A DNA stretch of 64,000 nt from Symbiodinium sp. CCMP2592 (GCA_905221615.1 CAJNDT010003824.1:199001-263000); one strand, 5' to 3'. Numbered from the stretch's first letter, positions 9,857 to 20,941 are shown. Notes: generated by a model not told the origin, from the sequence alone. Numbers and translations are program-made.

Positions 9857-10411
9857 ATGTCCAGCCAACGTTTGTTCGATAGCCAAGTGATGCTGGACAA
9901 CGACTCTGTGCTGTTCGACAGCCAGGTTGATCCAGGGACTTGGGCAGCGGGGCGCACGTTGGCTTCACCGGTTGTGCCTGCTGCTAGTTCTACTGCAGTG
10001 CACCAGACTGGCCTGAAGCGCAAGAATGCATGCCTGGAATGGGAAGGCGATTTTCCAGACACCCAGGTAGAGCTGTATCCGCCGCCTACTATCGTGAATA
10101 TCAACGAGGACCCAAGCCCAAAACCGAAACCCCGCAATGAGGTGGCTGAGAAGTCCTCAGAAAAGTCCTTGCAAGAACAGCTAGAAGCCTCCCAGTCGAA
10201 GGTGAGTGAGCTGCAGGAACTGAACAGAACTCTGCACTGCAAAGCCGCGGAGTTAGCACAGCAGCTGGTGCAAGTGATGGAGGAAAAAAACAATCTTCTG
10301 GCTGAGAAGCATGCGAAGATGATCGCTGACTTGAGGGTGGTGCGTTCTGCCCGCGAAGAGCTTGACGAGCTTTTGGATCTTAATTTTGATGACGACGACG
10401 ATCAATGCTGA
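9857..10411 (+). CDS. Small leucine-zipper-like coiled-coil protein, unknown function
   Basis: ATG 9857 sits one base after a GTGTGCCTTTCAG acceptor, so the leader would be minimal after trans-splicing. The product is 184 residues: MSSQRLFDSQVM followed by a second copy of an LFDSQV motif (about residues 19-24), and a Pro-rich middle. A heptad-patterned helix runs from about residue 108 to 165 (SKVSELQELNRTL and onward), followed by an acidic tail of LDLNFDDDDDQC. No known domain is seen. It is the last gene of the + strand block. Confidence 0.65.
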   Translation: MSSQRLFDSQVMLDNDSVLFDSQVDPGTWAAGRTLASPVVPAASSTAVHQTGLKRKNACLEWEGDFPDTQVELYPPPTIVNINEDPSPKPKPRNEVAEKSSEKSLQEQLEASQSKVSELQELNRTLHCKAAELAQQLVQVMEEKNNLLAEKHAKMIADLRVVRSAREELDELLDLNFDDDDDQC

Positions 10412-10963
10412 GAAGCAGTTCCTGAGGCTTGGCCTTGAAGTTTCTGTTGCCGTCCTGGCTGCTGGGGAGCTTTTTCAGCCAATGCAGTTTTTGGCCACGG
10501 GCCGCAGACTTTTCATTCAGGGCAGCAGGCTCAGGGTGCTACCGCGAAGGCTTCGCGATGCGCCCAGTGCCAGCCGCCTTGAAGAAAGAGGCTCATGGGT
10601 AGTATGTATACGGCTAGAAAGGCAGGGGAATGCAGGGGACTACAGAAACCAGGTGCTCCGAGCGTGAGTGTCGGAACAGTGGAAAAAGAGGACCTGAGCT
10701 TGTGTAGTTTCTGAACGGTAATAGGGATGTGTTATGGGCCTTGTTAGGGAGGGTTTTGGACTGGCGAGGGCTTGTGCGTGCTACCAGAAAAGGACCGATT
10801 TTGTTTCAAGGGGACGTGTTTTTTTTGGTTGGGAAAACGCAGCTTTTGAGTGAACGGTTTAAACCCTATTAGAACGAATGCAATTTTTCTAAAACGGTTC
10901 ATAACCTTTTTTTATTTCGACCCCGTTTGCAGCAAGGGTTAGCGCCCCCCGGGCCTAGATGAA
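10412..10963. other. No gene seen
   Basis: There are T-rich runs near 10800-10920 but no supported reading frame. It lies between the + strand gene block and the minus-strand gag remnant. Confidence 0.5.
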
Positions 10964-12931
10964 TCACTTATACCGACGCCAGCGTCGAAGGGCCAAAATG
11001 GTGTCGTGGATGTTGTCTCCACCAGCAATCCCTTCCAGGTGCTTCAAGATAGCCGCCCGCTCACTTGCTCCTCCTGGTTGGTAGAGCACGAACATTCTGT
11101 ACAGCAGTCCCGGCACCGTAGACACCCGGTGGGTTATAACATCATCCTTCATGGCCTTTGTCATTGAGCTCAGCAACAACGTCATTGTCCTGCGCTCCAG
11201 TCGTGACCACTTCTCATCCTTGAGCTCCGGCGGGATATTCACCTCCAAGGTCAAGCGGGCAATGGGGGAAGCATTCACATACTCCTTGTAAGTCCGTCTT
11301 GCAACTGAAAGACATGCCGCGAACCAAACAGCCGACTTGTCTGAAATTCCTCCAATCGCCTGCTCCGCCTCATACAACCAATCGGCGTATTCCACCGCCG
11401 ACTATGTGCCCGTCTCTGGCATCGGTGGGATCGTGACCGTCCCTTTCAACTCCGTGTCCTTGCCCTCCGCTCGGCCCAGGAACACTTGTTGTAGTTGGCG
11501 CATGCCTTGCGCCAAAAGCCGCAACGGATCTGCTGCAGCATCCATCACCTCCTCCGTGGCAGGCCGCGCGGGCCCGGAATCCTCGTGGCTCCTTGAGCCT
11601 TCTTCCAGGCTTCCACCAACCAAACCCCGAAGATCAGGAGGGTCCTCTCTTGATTGCTCCGCCGTCATCCTCCGATGACCTTGGTCGAGAAGATTCCCAC
11701 CCGATGTCCCAGAACCTCCCAAGTGCTGCTCTGTAGGCGGTCTCAACGTAGAGCTTTGTTCTTCACGTCCAGGTTGTTCCCGAAGTTCCCTGCCTCGCGC
11801 TCCCAAACGTCCATCATGAAGACCGTCTTGCCCTGCTCCGCCTTCAGCACTCTTGCGCTCCTCGATCAACTTCAAGGAACCTTGGAGAGCCGTTTGCAAT
11901 TCACGATTCTGGGACCTCAGCTCTCGTAGCTCTGCCTCTTTGTCCCTCATGGCTTCCTTTACTTGATTGCGAACTTCTTGCATAATCAGCTCCTGAGGTA
12001 TCGAACTGGTATTGCTCGATTGGTCCGGTGCCCTCATTGGCGGTGGAGCTGGTGGATTGATCAAAGAAGTTCTTGCCGTCCACTCATACATAGCCCTTGC
12101 CATAGACGGATTAAAGACTCCAGACTGTTCCATGGGGTCCCCAGGTGTTCTTGTAGCAGGCGAAGTCTTTGGAGATTGCCCTGTCATTCTCCGTCTAATA
12201 GCTTGCCCAGCCCTTGCCAAACCTGACCACATACCCGTTCGCTCTGCCTCTGCTCGTTCTTGTAGACCCGGTGGTAGAGGTGGAGGTGGTCCAAACGGCC
12301 TGAAAGGGTTTGTTGACTCCTGAGGAATATCACCATAGAAGCCCTCATACAAGCTCTCTGTAGCTCTGTGAGGTAGTTCATGAAGTTCACTCGGTCCATG
12401 GTGCTGATCCGAACGTGCCATCGAGACAGGCATACTCGAACCCATGGCCTGAGAAAGCTGTGGTCCTGAAACAGTTCGCTGCTGCCGCGGTGTATGCTGT
12501 GCCTCTGTTGGTGGTGCTGGCGGGGGTGGTGTGTTGATTGCAAAGGTCTGTGGTGTTTGCACGTGCGCGACCTCAGGAATTCGGACGCCAACTCCACTAC
12601 CCTCTTGTCCCTGCACACGTCCACTACCAGAAGGCATAACATCACCTTGCACTGACTCTGTTGCATGCTGTCCTTGCACCGTTCTCTCACGCACAACATC
12701 CTGACTTGCCCTCCCTTGGCCTTGCACGGGAGCAGGACGTTCAACTCCGTTTATCTGCTGTGCCTGAATTCGCTGCTGCTGACCATCACGGTTCTCAACA
12801 GCTTCTTCCTGCAGCTGGTAATCAGGACCTGCTGTTTCACCTTCAAGAACACGCTGCGTAGGTTGGGCATGCATAACCTGTTGTTGATCATCTTCGGGTT
12901 GAGGACTTTGAGGTGAATGAAACGCAGACAT
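10964..12931 (-). pseudogene. Ty1/copia-type Gag (N-terminal polyprotein) with an in-frame TAG, truncated
   Basis: Reading right to left from ATG 12931, 509 codons are rich in Gln, Pro and Glu, with a coiled-coil segment around QVKEAMRDKEAELRELRSQN. The frame stops at TAG (11404-11402), but the same frame continues without break to 10964 with the conserved Gag core: EYADWLYEAEQAIG, then YVNASPIARLTLEV, then VLYQPGGASERAAILKHLEG. I know this motif series from dinoflagellate copia polyproteins. The frame ends at RRWRRYK, where the family normally continues. The zinc knuckle, protease, integrase and reverse transcriptase are absent, so this is a fragment. LTRs were not identified. Confidence 0.8.
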
Positions 12932-13494
12932 CCAGCTTTAAAGAAGGGGTCACAGCAAACGGACCATGCAAAAACGATCGGCCTTATGTTTTCACGCGAA
13001 GCCAGAAAGTAACAATTTTGATCTATGCAGAGCTTCTAAGCTGTGACGTGTCAAGCGGCTTTACATGCTTGTGATCACAACGAGCACTGCTGTCAGCCAA
13101 AGCTTCATACTCCAGCCACCAGGTCTTCACTCAACAGACCACATGACTGAACAGGCTTCAACATATTGGTAAGTGTTAGAGTCCCTATTTTAGGTGAAAG
13201 TCCAGGATTGGGCAACCAGGGTTCTTCAACGGCATTATGTGTGGTGTTGTCGGGTTGACAAGGGGCCTTGTTTTGGTAAGAACCGAGGACATTTGCAGTT
13301 GAGCGCTGCAGCTAAACTCTAAACAACCCTAAACAATCCTAAACCCAACAGCCTCTAAACGCCCCGAAGGGACTTAGGACCACTGAAAACTACCCATGAG
13401 CCTCCAAGTGGACTCTAAACCCTAAGGCTCAGCCTCATGAGAGGGCGCCTTCTCGTTTATGGTGAGGTTTGGAATTCAAGGATTCTAGGCATTT
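12932..13494. other. No gene seen; start of CCCTAAA-type repeats
   Basis: 5' flank of the gag remnant. From about 13310 degenerate CCCTAAAC motifs begin. A small remnant of the CTACCCATGAGCCTCCAAG inverted-repeat family lies at about 13388-13406. Confidence 0.5.
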
Positions 13495-13614
13495 CCCAGA
13501 CCCCCGGGAGGATCTAGAAAGTAGATCCCCTAGTTTGGGGCCCTATACTACTAAGGGTACTTTATAGGAGCCCCATTAAGGGATCTACTTTTTGGATCCT
13601 CCCGGGGGTCTGGG
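13495..13614. mobile_element. MITE-like hairpin element, single copy
   Basis: CCCAGACCCCCGGGAGGATC at the left end is matched by its reverse complement (with one extra base) at 13594-13614. The interior is AT-richer with GGATCTACTTT-type complementarity. Confidence 0.7.
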
Positions 13615-13894
13615 TTGTGGGTCGCTGGCTTGTCAGCCATTTGGGGGCACCTTCTTGAACATTCAGCCCTCAAGTTAATTGTTGCGGCTTATACAGGAGC
13701 CCAAAACCTCTGATGGTGGCTGGCGGTTTCATCCTTGGACATCTTGAATCCCTAGATACTGAGAGCCGAGAAAAGAAAATCCTGAGACCAAGACCTTAAC
13801 GCCGAAAGGGGCGAAACTCTAAACTCTAAGCCCGTGTGGGTGTAGGGCTTCGTGTCTAGGGAAGAAACCCTACCCTGAACCCCGCTGCTTGAAG

Positions 13895-13975
13895 TTTGCT
13901 TCCGGGTGGTCCTTCGGGTCCTCTTGCCGAAAACTCATCGGAGACCCCAACACCCTCGAACTCGAAATTATAGCG
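13895..13975 (+). CDS. Candidate exon, unknown gene
   Basis: Open 27-codon segment between GCTTGAAG (acceptor) and GTGGGTTTAGG (donor). It encodes FASGWSFGSSCRKLIGDPN followed by TLELEIIA. It is preceded by CCCTAAA repeats and followed by TTTAGGG repeats. Confidence 0.45.
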
Positions 13976-14287
13976 GTGGGTTTAGGTCTATTTTCAGGTT
14001 CACAAGAGAATCCACGGCTTCATTGAGGGGTCCATGGGCCGGCTGGCTCTGAGGTTTTTGGACGGTTTAGGGTAGAGGGGGTAGGGTTTTCTGGTTTTAG
14101 AGGTTAGGGCTTAGAGTTTCGGGTTGAGGGTCTAGGGCTCAGGATTTGGGGGACTAGGGTTTAGGGTTTTAGGTCCTTGATTGGCTGAACCCAAAAAACC
14201 CTAAACCCTAAACCCCTAAACCCCATATCCCTAAACCTTATAACCCCTAAAACCCCCAAACCCCTAAACCCTTTACCCTGGTCTGAG

Positions 14288-14399
14288 GCTTCTGGAAGGT
14301 GACCCGCAAGGGCTTCCCCATCCTCCAGCGGGTTCCGGAGCAGACGCCCGCAGAGCGCAGCTCCTACTCTTCGGACTTCCTGCGCACATCCCAGAGGGG
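14288..14399 (+). CDS. Candidate exon, unknown gene
   Basis: After GTCTGAG the frame reads FWKVTRKGFPILQRVPEQTP and continues AERSSYSSDFLRTSQRG up to GGCGGTTTT. The GC-rich island is flanked by CCCTAAA on the left and TTTAGGG on the right. Confidence 0.55.
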
Positions 14400-15432
14400 C
14401 GGTTTTAAGCCGTTCTAGGGTTTAGGGTTTGAAGGTTTAGGGTTTGGGAATCAGGGTTTAGGGGTGTAGGGTTTGGGGATCAGGGTTTCGGGTTTAATTA
14501 CGTGTTTACTAGTACTGCGGGATGAGGTCCCCAAAGCCATCATAAGCATGGTCTTTTGGGTTCCAGCTCCAGAAATGGACCCTCTGGGTTTCTTTCCAAC
14601 AAAGCAGCCCTCATAAGAGGCTTACGAGATAAGAGTCGCTGTATTTCGTAGACCTTAAGCCCCAAACGCTATGCAGAGGAGTAAGAGCCGCTTGTGTGCT
14701 TTCAACTTAGAAAACGCACCGTCTTATCTCTGGGGATTTGGTGTTGGGGGTGGGGCCGTAGAGCCCACGACCCCCTGAGTAAAGGAATGCACCTTAAAGC
14801 TATTTTTGACGTGAGATTACGATTGAAAGTCCTTAGACCCTAAACTCCCAAGCCCTAACCCCATTTTTGGGAAAGGGCTTCTGGACCTTGTGCAGCCTTC
14901 GGACCCTCAGCGATTAAGACTTGGAGCTGGATATTGCAAAGGTCTTGACAAGGTTCTCGTCGGGATTCTCCGAGGGTTCCTTCGTTTTGTTTTTGTCTTG
15001 TGAGCGGGTTGAGAGTCGACATCTTCGGTCCCTATAACTCTGCCGGGACTGTTTTTGGTGGCTTCCCGTGCTCCCTGCTACGGGAAATCCCGTGCATATC
15101 CTACACACTCGTGAGCACTGAAGCCAAATCTTGAATACAGAACCCCGAACCCGAGGCGGCAAAGCCCCATGCCTTTAACGAGCCCCTTCACCCACCACCG
15201 GAAAGCCGCAAGATGCCGCAAGCCTGTCAGCCGTAGGAGCACCGATAGTAGTATCCAGGACGCGTGTTGGGGAATCCCAAGCCACTGTCTCACCCTTCTG
15301 GCTTCCAATCACGCCAAAAACCCTTGTGCAACCTTAAACCCTCAATCCCAAGCCCCTCAACCCTAAACTTTAAGCCCTAACGGCCCCAACATCCTGAGTC
15401 CTAAGCTCCCACCACCGCCCTCGGCCCATCAG
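14400..15432. other. Probable intronic or intergenic sequence
   Basis: Telomere-like motifs and a moderately GC-rich segment around 14880-15300 in which no frame stands out. Confidence 0.3.
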
Positions 15433-15535
15433 GTACACGCTTACCACCGACCGCCCTCGCATGGACGCTTTCCGCCAAGCCATCGCGCAGTTCAGAGCTG
15501 AACGCGTCCTGGACTCCTGGCATGTGTGGGGTGTT
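15433..15535 (+). CDS. Candidate exon, methyltransferase-like fragment
   Basis: After CATCAG the frame reads YTLTTDRPRMDAFRQAIAQF, then RAERVLDSW. The order Y-x-L-x-x-D-R-x-R-M plus a downstream RVLD resembles the start of the SAM-binding fold of protein arginine methyltransferases. The glycine-rich loop that should follow VLD is not contiguous, so the next exon is missing from this model. Confidence 0.35.
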
Positions 15536-15554
15536 CCGAATCGACGCCGATACC

Positions 15555-15655
15555 TTAGAAGCTGCCCCCACCCTTTAATAGTGACTATAAGGATTATATT
15601 AGGGCCCTATTATATTCCTACTATACCACTATTACAGGGTGGGGGCAGCTTCTAA
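15555..15655. mobile_element. MITE family 1, copy 1, with 8-bp target duplication
   Basis: The terminal inverted repeat is TTAGAAGCTGCCCCCACCCT. CCGATACC occurs immediately on both sides (15547-15554 and 15656-15663). An 8-bp duplication is typical of hAT-superfamily elements. Confidence 0.85.
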
Positions 15656-15923
15656 CCGATACCCATCAATGACGTGTCCATAAAACCTTCTGGCCGCCTT
15701 TTCCCTACTATGACTGAGGAATGCCTAAAGCCTTAAACTCTTAAATCCTAAACCCCAAACCCCCAAAACCCTACACCCCTTAAAATCGTCAGCGGTTTAG
15801 GGGTGTATTGAAGGCCGAGCCTTCGTCGGCTGGCGTTTATCCAGATTTGTCGGGGCTTGAGTCTAGGGGTTGTGTTGGGGTCTAGTCTGCCAGCCTGGTG
15901 TTGGTGAGAGTTGGGGCGTCGGG

Positions 15924-15994
15924 TTCAGAGAGAGAGAGAGATAAAAAAAACAAAAGAAGCATAGAAAAGGATAGACAAAGAGACAGAGAGAGAA

Positions 15995-16038
<44 letters not shown>
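15924..16038. repeat. (GA)n microsatellite
   Basis: Purine-rich AG runs interrupted by ATAAAAAAAACAAAAG. Confidence 0.95.
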
Positions 16039-16039
<1 letters not shown>

Positions 16040-16156
16040 ACGAAAAGCCACAGAGGGAGGCCACACGAGGTAAATCACGAGGAATCGTCACCTGAACCTA
16101 CATCGTGGTGATGCCAATGCTGGGTCCAGATTGTCCAGTCAGCCCCAAGCCCATGT

Positions 16157-16257
16157 GGGAGTTTCCGAAAATAGGGTCCCCTAATCTAGTACCCTAAATA
16201 GTAGGATCCCTATTATAAGGACCCCTCAAAAAGGTACCCTAATTTTTGGAAACTCCC
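16157..16257. mobile_element. MITE family 2, copy 1, flanked by ATGT
   Basis: Ends are GGGAGTTTCCGAAAAT and its near reverse complement. ATGT is present directly outside both ends. The interior has paired GGATCC and TATTATAAGG motifs shared with three other copies in the window. Confidence 0.85.
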
Positions 16258-16696
16258 ATGTCCCTGAGCCCTAATCAGACCGCATCTAGACCACCTGATC
16301 TCCAAAGCCCTGAAGCCGGGGCTCGCCCGACCCCTACGTGCCTAAGCATCATAGTGGCATTACTAGTAAAACCAAGGTGTTCGGGGCATATTCTGCGATT
16401 GAAGGATATTACCACGAATTGCTGAGACATCTATCTTGGGCCAAGATCTCTGACCCTGTCCATGGCCGGAAACCACATGATTCTGAGGCACGGTGCCCCT
16501 TAGCCACAACACCTCCGGAGCAAAGTCTCCACTTCCTGAACCCCTCCGCCAGCGAATAAGGGAACGCGGGTGCTGTAGCTGCGACCCTCATACAAAACCC
16601 TAAACAACGAGATCCATTTTTAAAGCATCCTTTCTCAACCCTGAGGCTTTTTCGGCTTGGTTTCGGCTAAACCCTAAACCCAAAGTTGCTCGGGAG

Positions 16697-16774
16697 GAGA
16701 TCGGTTGTGGCCCCTGGACGCCGCTGGCGTCTCAGCACAACTTCGGACTGTATGAGATGGACTTGGTGATTGCG
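16697..16774 (+). CDS. Candidate exon, unknown gene
   Basis: Between CTCGGGAG and GTTTAGG the frame reads EIGCGPWTPLASQHNFGLYE, then MDLVIA. The donor is itself part of a TTTAGGG motif. Confidence 0.5.
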
Positions 16775-17216
16775 GTTTAGGAATTAGGGTTTAGGGTTTC
16801 CAAACCCTAAACCTTGGAAGCCCTAAGGGGATGTTTTCAAGAGTATTTGTATGAGGCTGTTAATCTGGACATGGGCCCGGCTGTCCCCGAGCCACCCAAA
16901 CCCTAAAGCCCAAGCCCAAAACTCCCCCCAAAAACAGCGCCTAGATCCGAAATCTCGAAATCCTTCAACTCGAACCCCCGGCCGGGAGCACCCTAAACCC
17001 CTAAACCCTAAACCCTCTCGTCTTTGTTTCGGGGGAAGATGTGCAGGCGCGGGATGACGCGGTGCATGTCGACGGTTTGGGTGCTTTTCCATAGCTGCCT
17101 CGTGCTGGTAGACTAGAGATCCCTTAAAGGAACCCTTATGGTGAAGGGGAGGCAGCTGAGTAAGAATGCCAACAGCAAAACACTGAGATACTGCCAATCA
17201 GCTCAACGGTCGAGTT

Positions 17217-17303
17217 CAGAGAGAGAGAGAGAGACAGAGAGAGAGAGAGAGACAGAGAGAAAGAGAGAGAGAGAGAGCGAGAGAGAGATAGAGAGATAGA
17301 TCC
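17217..17303. repeat. (GA)n microsatellite
   Basis: AGAGAG/ACAGAG runs preceded by the same GTTCAGAGAG context as at 15920. Confidence 0.95.
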
Positions 17304-17524
17304 CTTAAAGCTGAACCCTCAACCCGGTAGACTGGCCAAAGGCCTTTGGCTAGTGCGAATTCCTAGCCCCTTGACCAAGGCGGACGGAAAAAGGCGTTCA
17401 CAAAAAAAGGCAACCCTACACCCTTAAACCCCAAACCCTCAACCCTAAGCCCCACAACCCTAAACCCTGAACCCTAAACCCTAAGCCACAAAACAACCCT
17501 ATTCTAATTATTACATCCTTGCAG

Positions 17525-17590
17525 GTAGAGCTTTGCTTGCAGAACGGCGCCACCAAGGCAAGAGCCCTGAAGCGGTTTAATTTCTGGGCC
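17525..17590 (+). CDS. Candidate exon, unknown gene
   Basis: After ATCCTTGCAG the frame reads VELCLQNGATKARALKRFNF, then W. TTTAGGG follows. A further weak candidate lies at 17039-17092. Confidence 0.4.
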
Positions 17591-18920
17591 CAAAAGTGGG
17601 GTTTAGGGATTTAGAGTAGGGTTCCTTTAAATAGGGGTACTTCAAGGGCTACTATAAGGTTTGTATATTATGAGCCTTAGCAATCACCTATACTATGTTG
17701 GGGGCTCCTTATTCTAATTATGGTATAACAGTATAATGGTCCCCAAAACACTGGTCTAATTGTGATTAAGTCCCCTGTATTAGCGCTTTAGACATGTAGG
17801 GCTTTAGGGTTTCTTTAAAGGAACTATAAGGGCTCCTATAGGCGATCTATAAGATAAGGGTTTAGGGTTTTAGACGTTTAGGGCTCTACTGTTTATATAG
17901 GGGTTTAGGGTTTGGAAGTTTAGGGCTTTTGGTTCAGGGCTCAGAAGTTTGGAGTTTAGGGTCTTACTGTTCAGGGGTTCCTTTCTCGGGAGGGGATGGT
18001 TGTGCGTGTAGACACACCGCAGCCTAGCCAGAACCAAGGGCCAAACACAGAACCAAGGGCAAAACACACACATGCAGAGCCATCCTCTCTCAAGGGTTTA
18101 GAAGTTTGGGGTTTAGGGTTTTACTGTTTATGGGTTAAGGGTTTAGAAGTTTAGGGTTCAGAGTTTTAGGGTTTTGGGGGCCCCAAAAAGACCTAAACAC
18201 CACTGTGGGGGAATGGAGTAATAAGTAATCGGATCCTAGACTAGCAGCCAATACATCTACAGCAGAGCATACCCCAAAACCCTCTTCAAGTTTAAGGCCC
18301 TCATAGGAGTGCCTATAAGGTGGCACCCACAGAACCCACCGCAAACAGCGTAGCCTTTTGTCCCGCCTTAGACGGTTGCTTGCTGGGGGCCGGCTTGGGT
18401 GACGAGTAAGCTTCACACCTGAACTGAACTCTGCACCCTTCAAGCCTAAACTTAAACCTGAACACGTAGCTCTAAACCAAAGGTGCGGCTCTAAACCAAA
18501 AGCAAGCTTACACCTTGAACCACAAAATCCCCCAAGAGGCCTAGATAGACCTCATCGCAACCCCGACAGAATGACTCATAGCAATCCTGAAAACCCCAAA
18601 ACCCCAACACTTCTTACAGCCCAGCCCTAAATCCTAAGCCCCAAAACCCCTGAACCTCCAATCCCCGAAAGCCCAAACCCTAAACCCCAAAACTCCCAAC
18701 AGTCCAACCCTAAACCTTAAACTCCTAAGCCTTAAGCCTTCAATCCCAAACCCGAAACCCTCAAGCCCAGGATAGACATACACTGATTGTTCTAACATGC
18801 ATGGCCAAGCCATAGACTCCTGTATCATTGCTTTGTTGTCAATGTTTGACAGAATCGAAGCTCAGAGACGACTTCGTGGCGCGTAGACGTGCAGAAACGA
18901 TGGGTCCTAAAGAGAATCCA
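17591..18920. other. Telomere-like repeats, no firm gene
   Basis: TTTAGGG blocks (17790-18180) are followed by CCCTAAA blocks (18420-18770). A possible short exon follows TGTTTGACAG at 18862. Confidence 0.35.
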
Positions 18921-19021
18921 TTAGAAGCTGCCCCCACCCTGTAATAGTGACTATAAGGATTATATTAGGGCCCTATTATATTCCTATTATACCACTATTA
19001 CAGGGTGGGGGCCCCTTCTAA
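18921..19021. mobile_element. MITE family 1, copy 2
   Basis: Ends and interior are nearly identical to the copy at 15555-15655. The right arm reads GGGGGCCCCTTCTAA instead of GGGGGCAGCTTCTAA. Flanks show no clear 8-bp duplication, suggesting later change. Confidence 0.85.
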
Positions 19022-19470
19022 CCAATACTATTTTTGGAGGGTTCCTTATTGTAATTATAGTATCATGGGCCAAAGTCAAGTTTGCTTTGGCGGAGAGCTT
19101 GTCATCTGCAGATTGTCTGCGATGATGCAGAGGAATGCGCGCTCCCTTACAATTTCGCCACAATCCCCACCAAAGCAGCGAACGAATCAATATCAACCGA
19201 GCCAAAGCAAAACAGCAAAGCCCGTCCAAAACGCTATCAAAATTGCACAATGAACCGAGCAAAAGCAAAAGCAAAACCCGCAGAATACCGTGCAAAACCC
19301 GCGCAAGAAACCCTAACTCTGACCCTTAAGCCCTAAAGCTTAAAGCTTAAACCCCCAACCCCGAAACCCTAAATCTTAAACCCCTAAACCCCCAAACCCC
19401 CTAAACCCTAAACCTTGAACCCTAAATCCTAAATCCCAAAGCCCTAACCGCTAAACCCTCAAGACGGCAG

Positions 19471-19575
19471 GTTCTAGCCTTGGAGGCCTCCAAGGACCAC
19501 GCCGAGGCCGCGCGGGGGCGGCTCCAAAGACGGGGCAGAGCCGACCTCGTGGAGGCGGACATTAGGGACCCAAAA
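19471..19575 (+). CDS. Candidate exon, SAM-methyltransferase-like fragment
   Basis: After GACGGCAG the frame reads VLALEASKDHAEAARGRLQR, then RGRADLVEADIRD. An acidic residue after a beta strand (LALE) followed by an AR-rich helix and a VEAD strand fits motifs II-III of class I methyltransferases. It may belong to the same gene as the exon at 15433. A MITE begins only a few bases after the last plausible codon. Confidence 0.4.
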
Positions 19576-19582
19576 GGCACAT

Positions 19583-19685
19583 GGGAGTTTCCGAAAATTA
19601 GGGGTACCTCATTTTGGGGTCCTTATGATAAGGATCCTACTATTTTGGGGTACTATATTTGGGTCCCCTATTTTCGGAAACTCCC
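19583..19685. mobile_element. MITE family 2, copy 2, flanked by ACAT
   Basis: GGGAGTTTCCGAAAAT ends, with ACAT directly outside both ends (19579-19582, 19686-19689). Confidence 0.85.
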
Positions 19686-19785
19686 ACATAAGCATAAGCA
19701 ATTTATAGGGATATCCCTATCTTAGTTGGCTTCATTATAACGGGGTTTATATGGGATATCCCTATGCTAATTTTTGCTTATGTGC
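19685..19785. repeat. Hairpin CACATAAGC...GCTTATGTG abutting MITE family 2
   Basis: The left arm CACATAAGCATAAGCAATTT and its imperfect complement flank two copies of GGGATATCCCTAT. It begins at the right edge of the preceding MITE, so the two form a composite. Confidence 0.7.
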
Positions 19786-19829
19786 TTTTTTGGGGCCCTA
19801 TGCTGGGGGGAGCGCGAAAAGGGAGGCTC

Positions 19830-20170
19830 CTCGGGTTCCTTAAAGGGATCCTTAAAAGGGATCTGTAACGGGGGGTCCTTAAAGGGATCCTTTAAGGGTC
19901 TCCTTAAAGGGATCTATAATAGGGTTCAGGGTTCCAAGGGGGTCCAGGGGGATCACGGTTCAGGGTTGAGGGGTGTAGGGTTGAGGGTTTTTGGGAGCAG
20001 AACCCGAAGAGGGTTCCTTTAGGGGATCTTTCAAGGGATCCCTGTAAGGGATCCCTGACATAGATCCTTTCAGGGGATCCTATAAGGGATTCAAAGGGAT
20101 TCATAGTGCATACTATGGTGCAATTTAGGGGATCCTTTAAGTTAAAGGGATTCATAGTGTTGTTCCTCAC
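19830..20170. repeat. GGGATCCTTTAAGGG-type short repeats
   Basis: Many imperfect copies of AAGGGATC(C/T) with TTAAAGG occur on both strands. No gene is visible. Confidence 0.7.
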
Positions 20171-20393
20171 AAGCGTCTTTAACAACGGACCTGATAATTA
20201 GTAGTCAGCTGGAATCATAGTTTCTGCAAGGGTCCCAAGTTCAGCAGAACCAAAAAAGGATCGATACGGATTCCTTTAGAGGGAAAGGGGTTCCGTTACG
20301 GGGTACTATTTGAGGGATCTGTTTTGGTTCCTTTAAGGCTTCCTTTTCAGGGTTTGGGAGTCGTTTGTATTCCCACATCTTATCCCCATGCAG

Positions 20394-20543
20394 TCAGAGT
20401 ACACTTTATCCCCGAAACACGAAGTCTAGCCATGAAGGCCCCCGCGGTAGCAGGAGACCGTCCAAAGTCGGCATACGCAGAGATCGTCGGTTTCATGTCG
20501 ATCCGAGTCCTCAATCCCGCCGAGCCCCCTGGTCAACGCATCT
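20394..20543 (+). CDS. Candidate exon, unknown gene
   Basis: After CCCATGCAG the frame reads VRVHFIPETRSLAMKAPAVA, later SAYAEIVGFMSIRVL, and ends at TAA in GQRI. It may be an exon of the methyltransferase-like gene, but no motif proves it. Confidence 0.4.
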
Positions 20544-20706
20544 AACAGTCGATGGATGTCTCTAATAATTTCAGGCACATCAAGAGATCCACGCTAAACC
20601 TTAAACCCCTAAGCCCTGTAGCTTGAACCCTAAAATGGAGGCTCTTCGTTGGCCATCTCAACCTGTAGCTCCAAACCCTACAGAATAGTAGGTTATGACC
20701 CCTTCA

Positions 20707-20822
20707 GTACCTGGAGGTTCATGGGTAGTTGTAAGTTGGGTTATAAGTCCCCTAATACGGGTTATAAGTATAGTTACCCTACTTCTAGCTCCACTTGTAA
20801 CTACCCAAGAACCTCCAAGTAT
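20707..20822. mobile_element. MITE family 3, copy 1
   Basis: The left arm TACCTGGAGGTTCATGGGTA and the right arm TACCCAAGAACCTCCAAGTA are inverted repeats. The interior is TTATAAGT-rich. It shares both arms and interior with 54065-54184. Confidence 0.8.
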
Positions 20823-20941
20823 AGCGTATAACCCTGAAAAGGTAGGTTATTGGATCCGCAGGAAAGTCCTGAAGCACCTAAACCCTAAACCCTAAACCCT
20901 AAACTCCTAAACCCTACACCCCTCAACCCTAAACCCTCTAG

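Noticed and set aside
15863-16095. Ser/Leu-rich or Arg/Glu-rich ORFs
   Set aside because: Translations of the (GA)n microsatellite.
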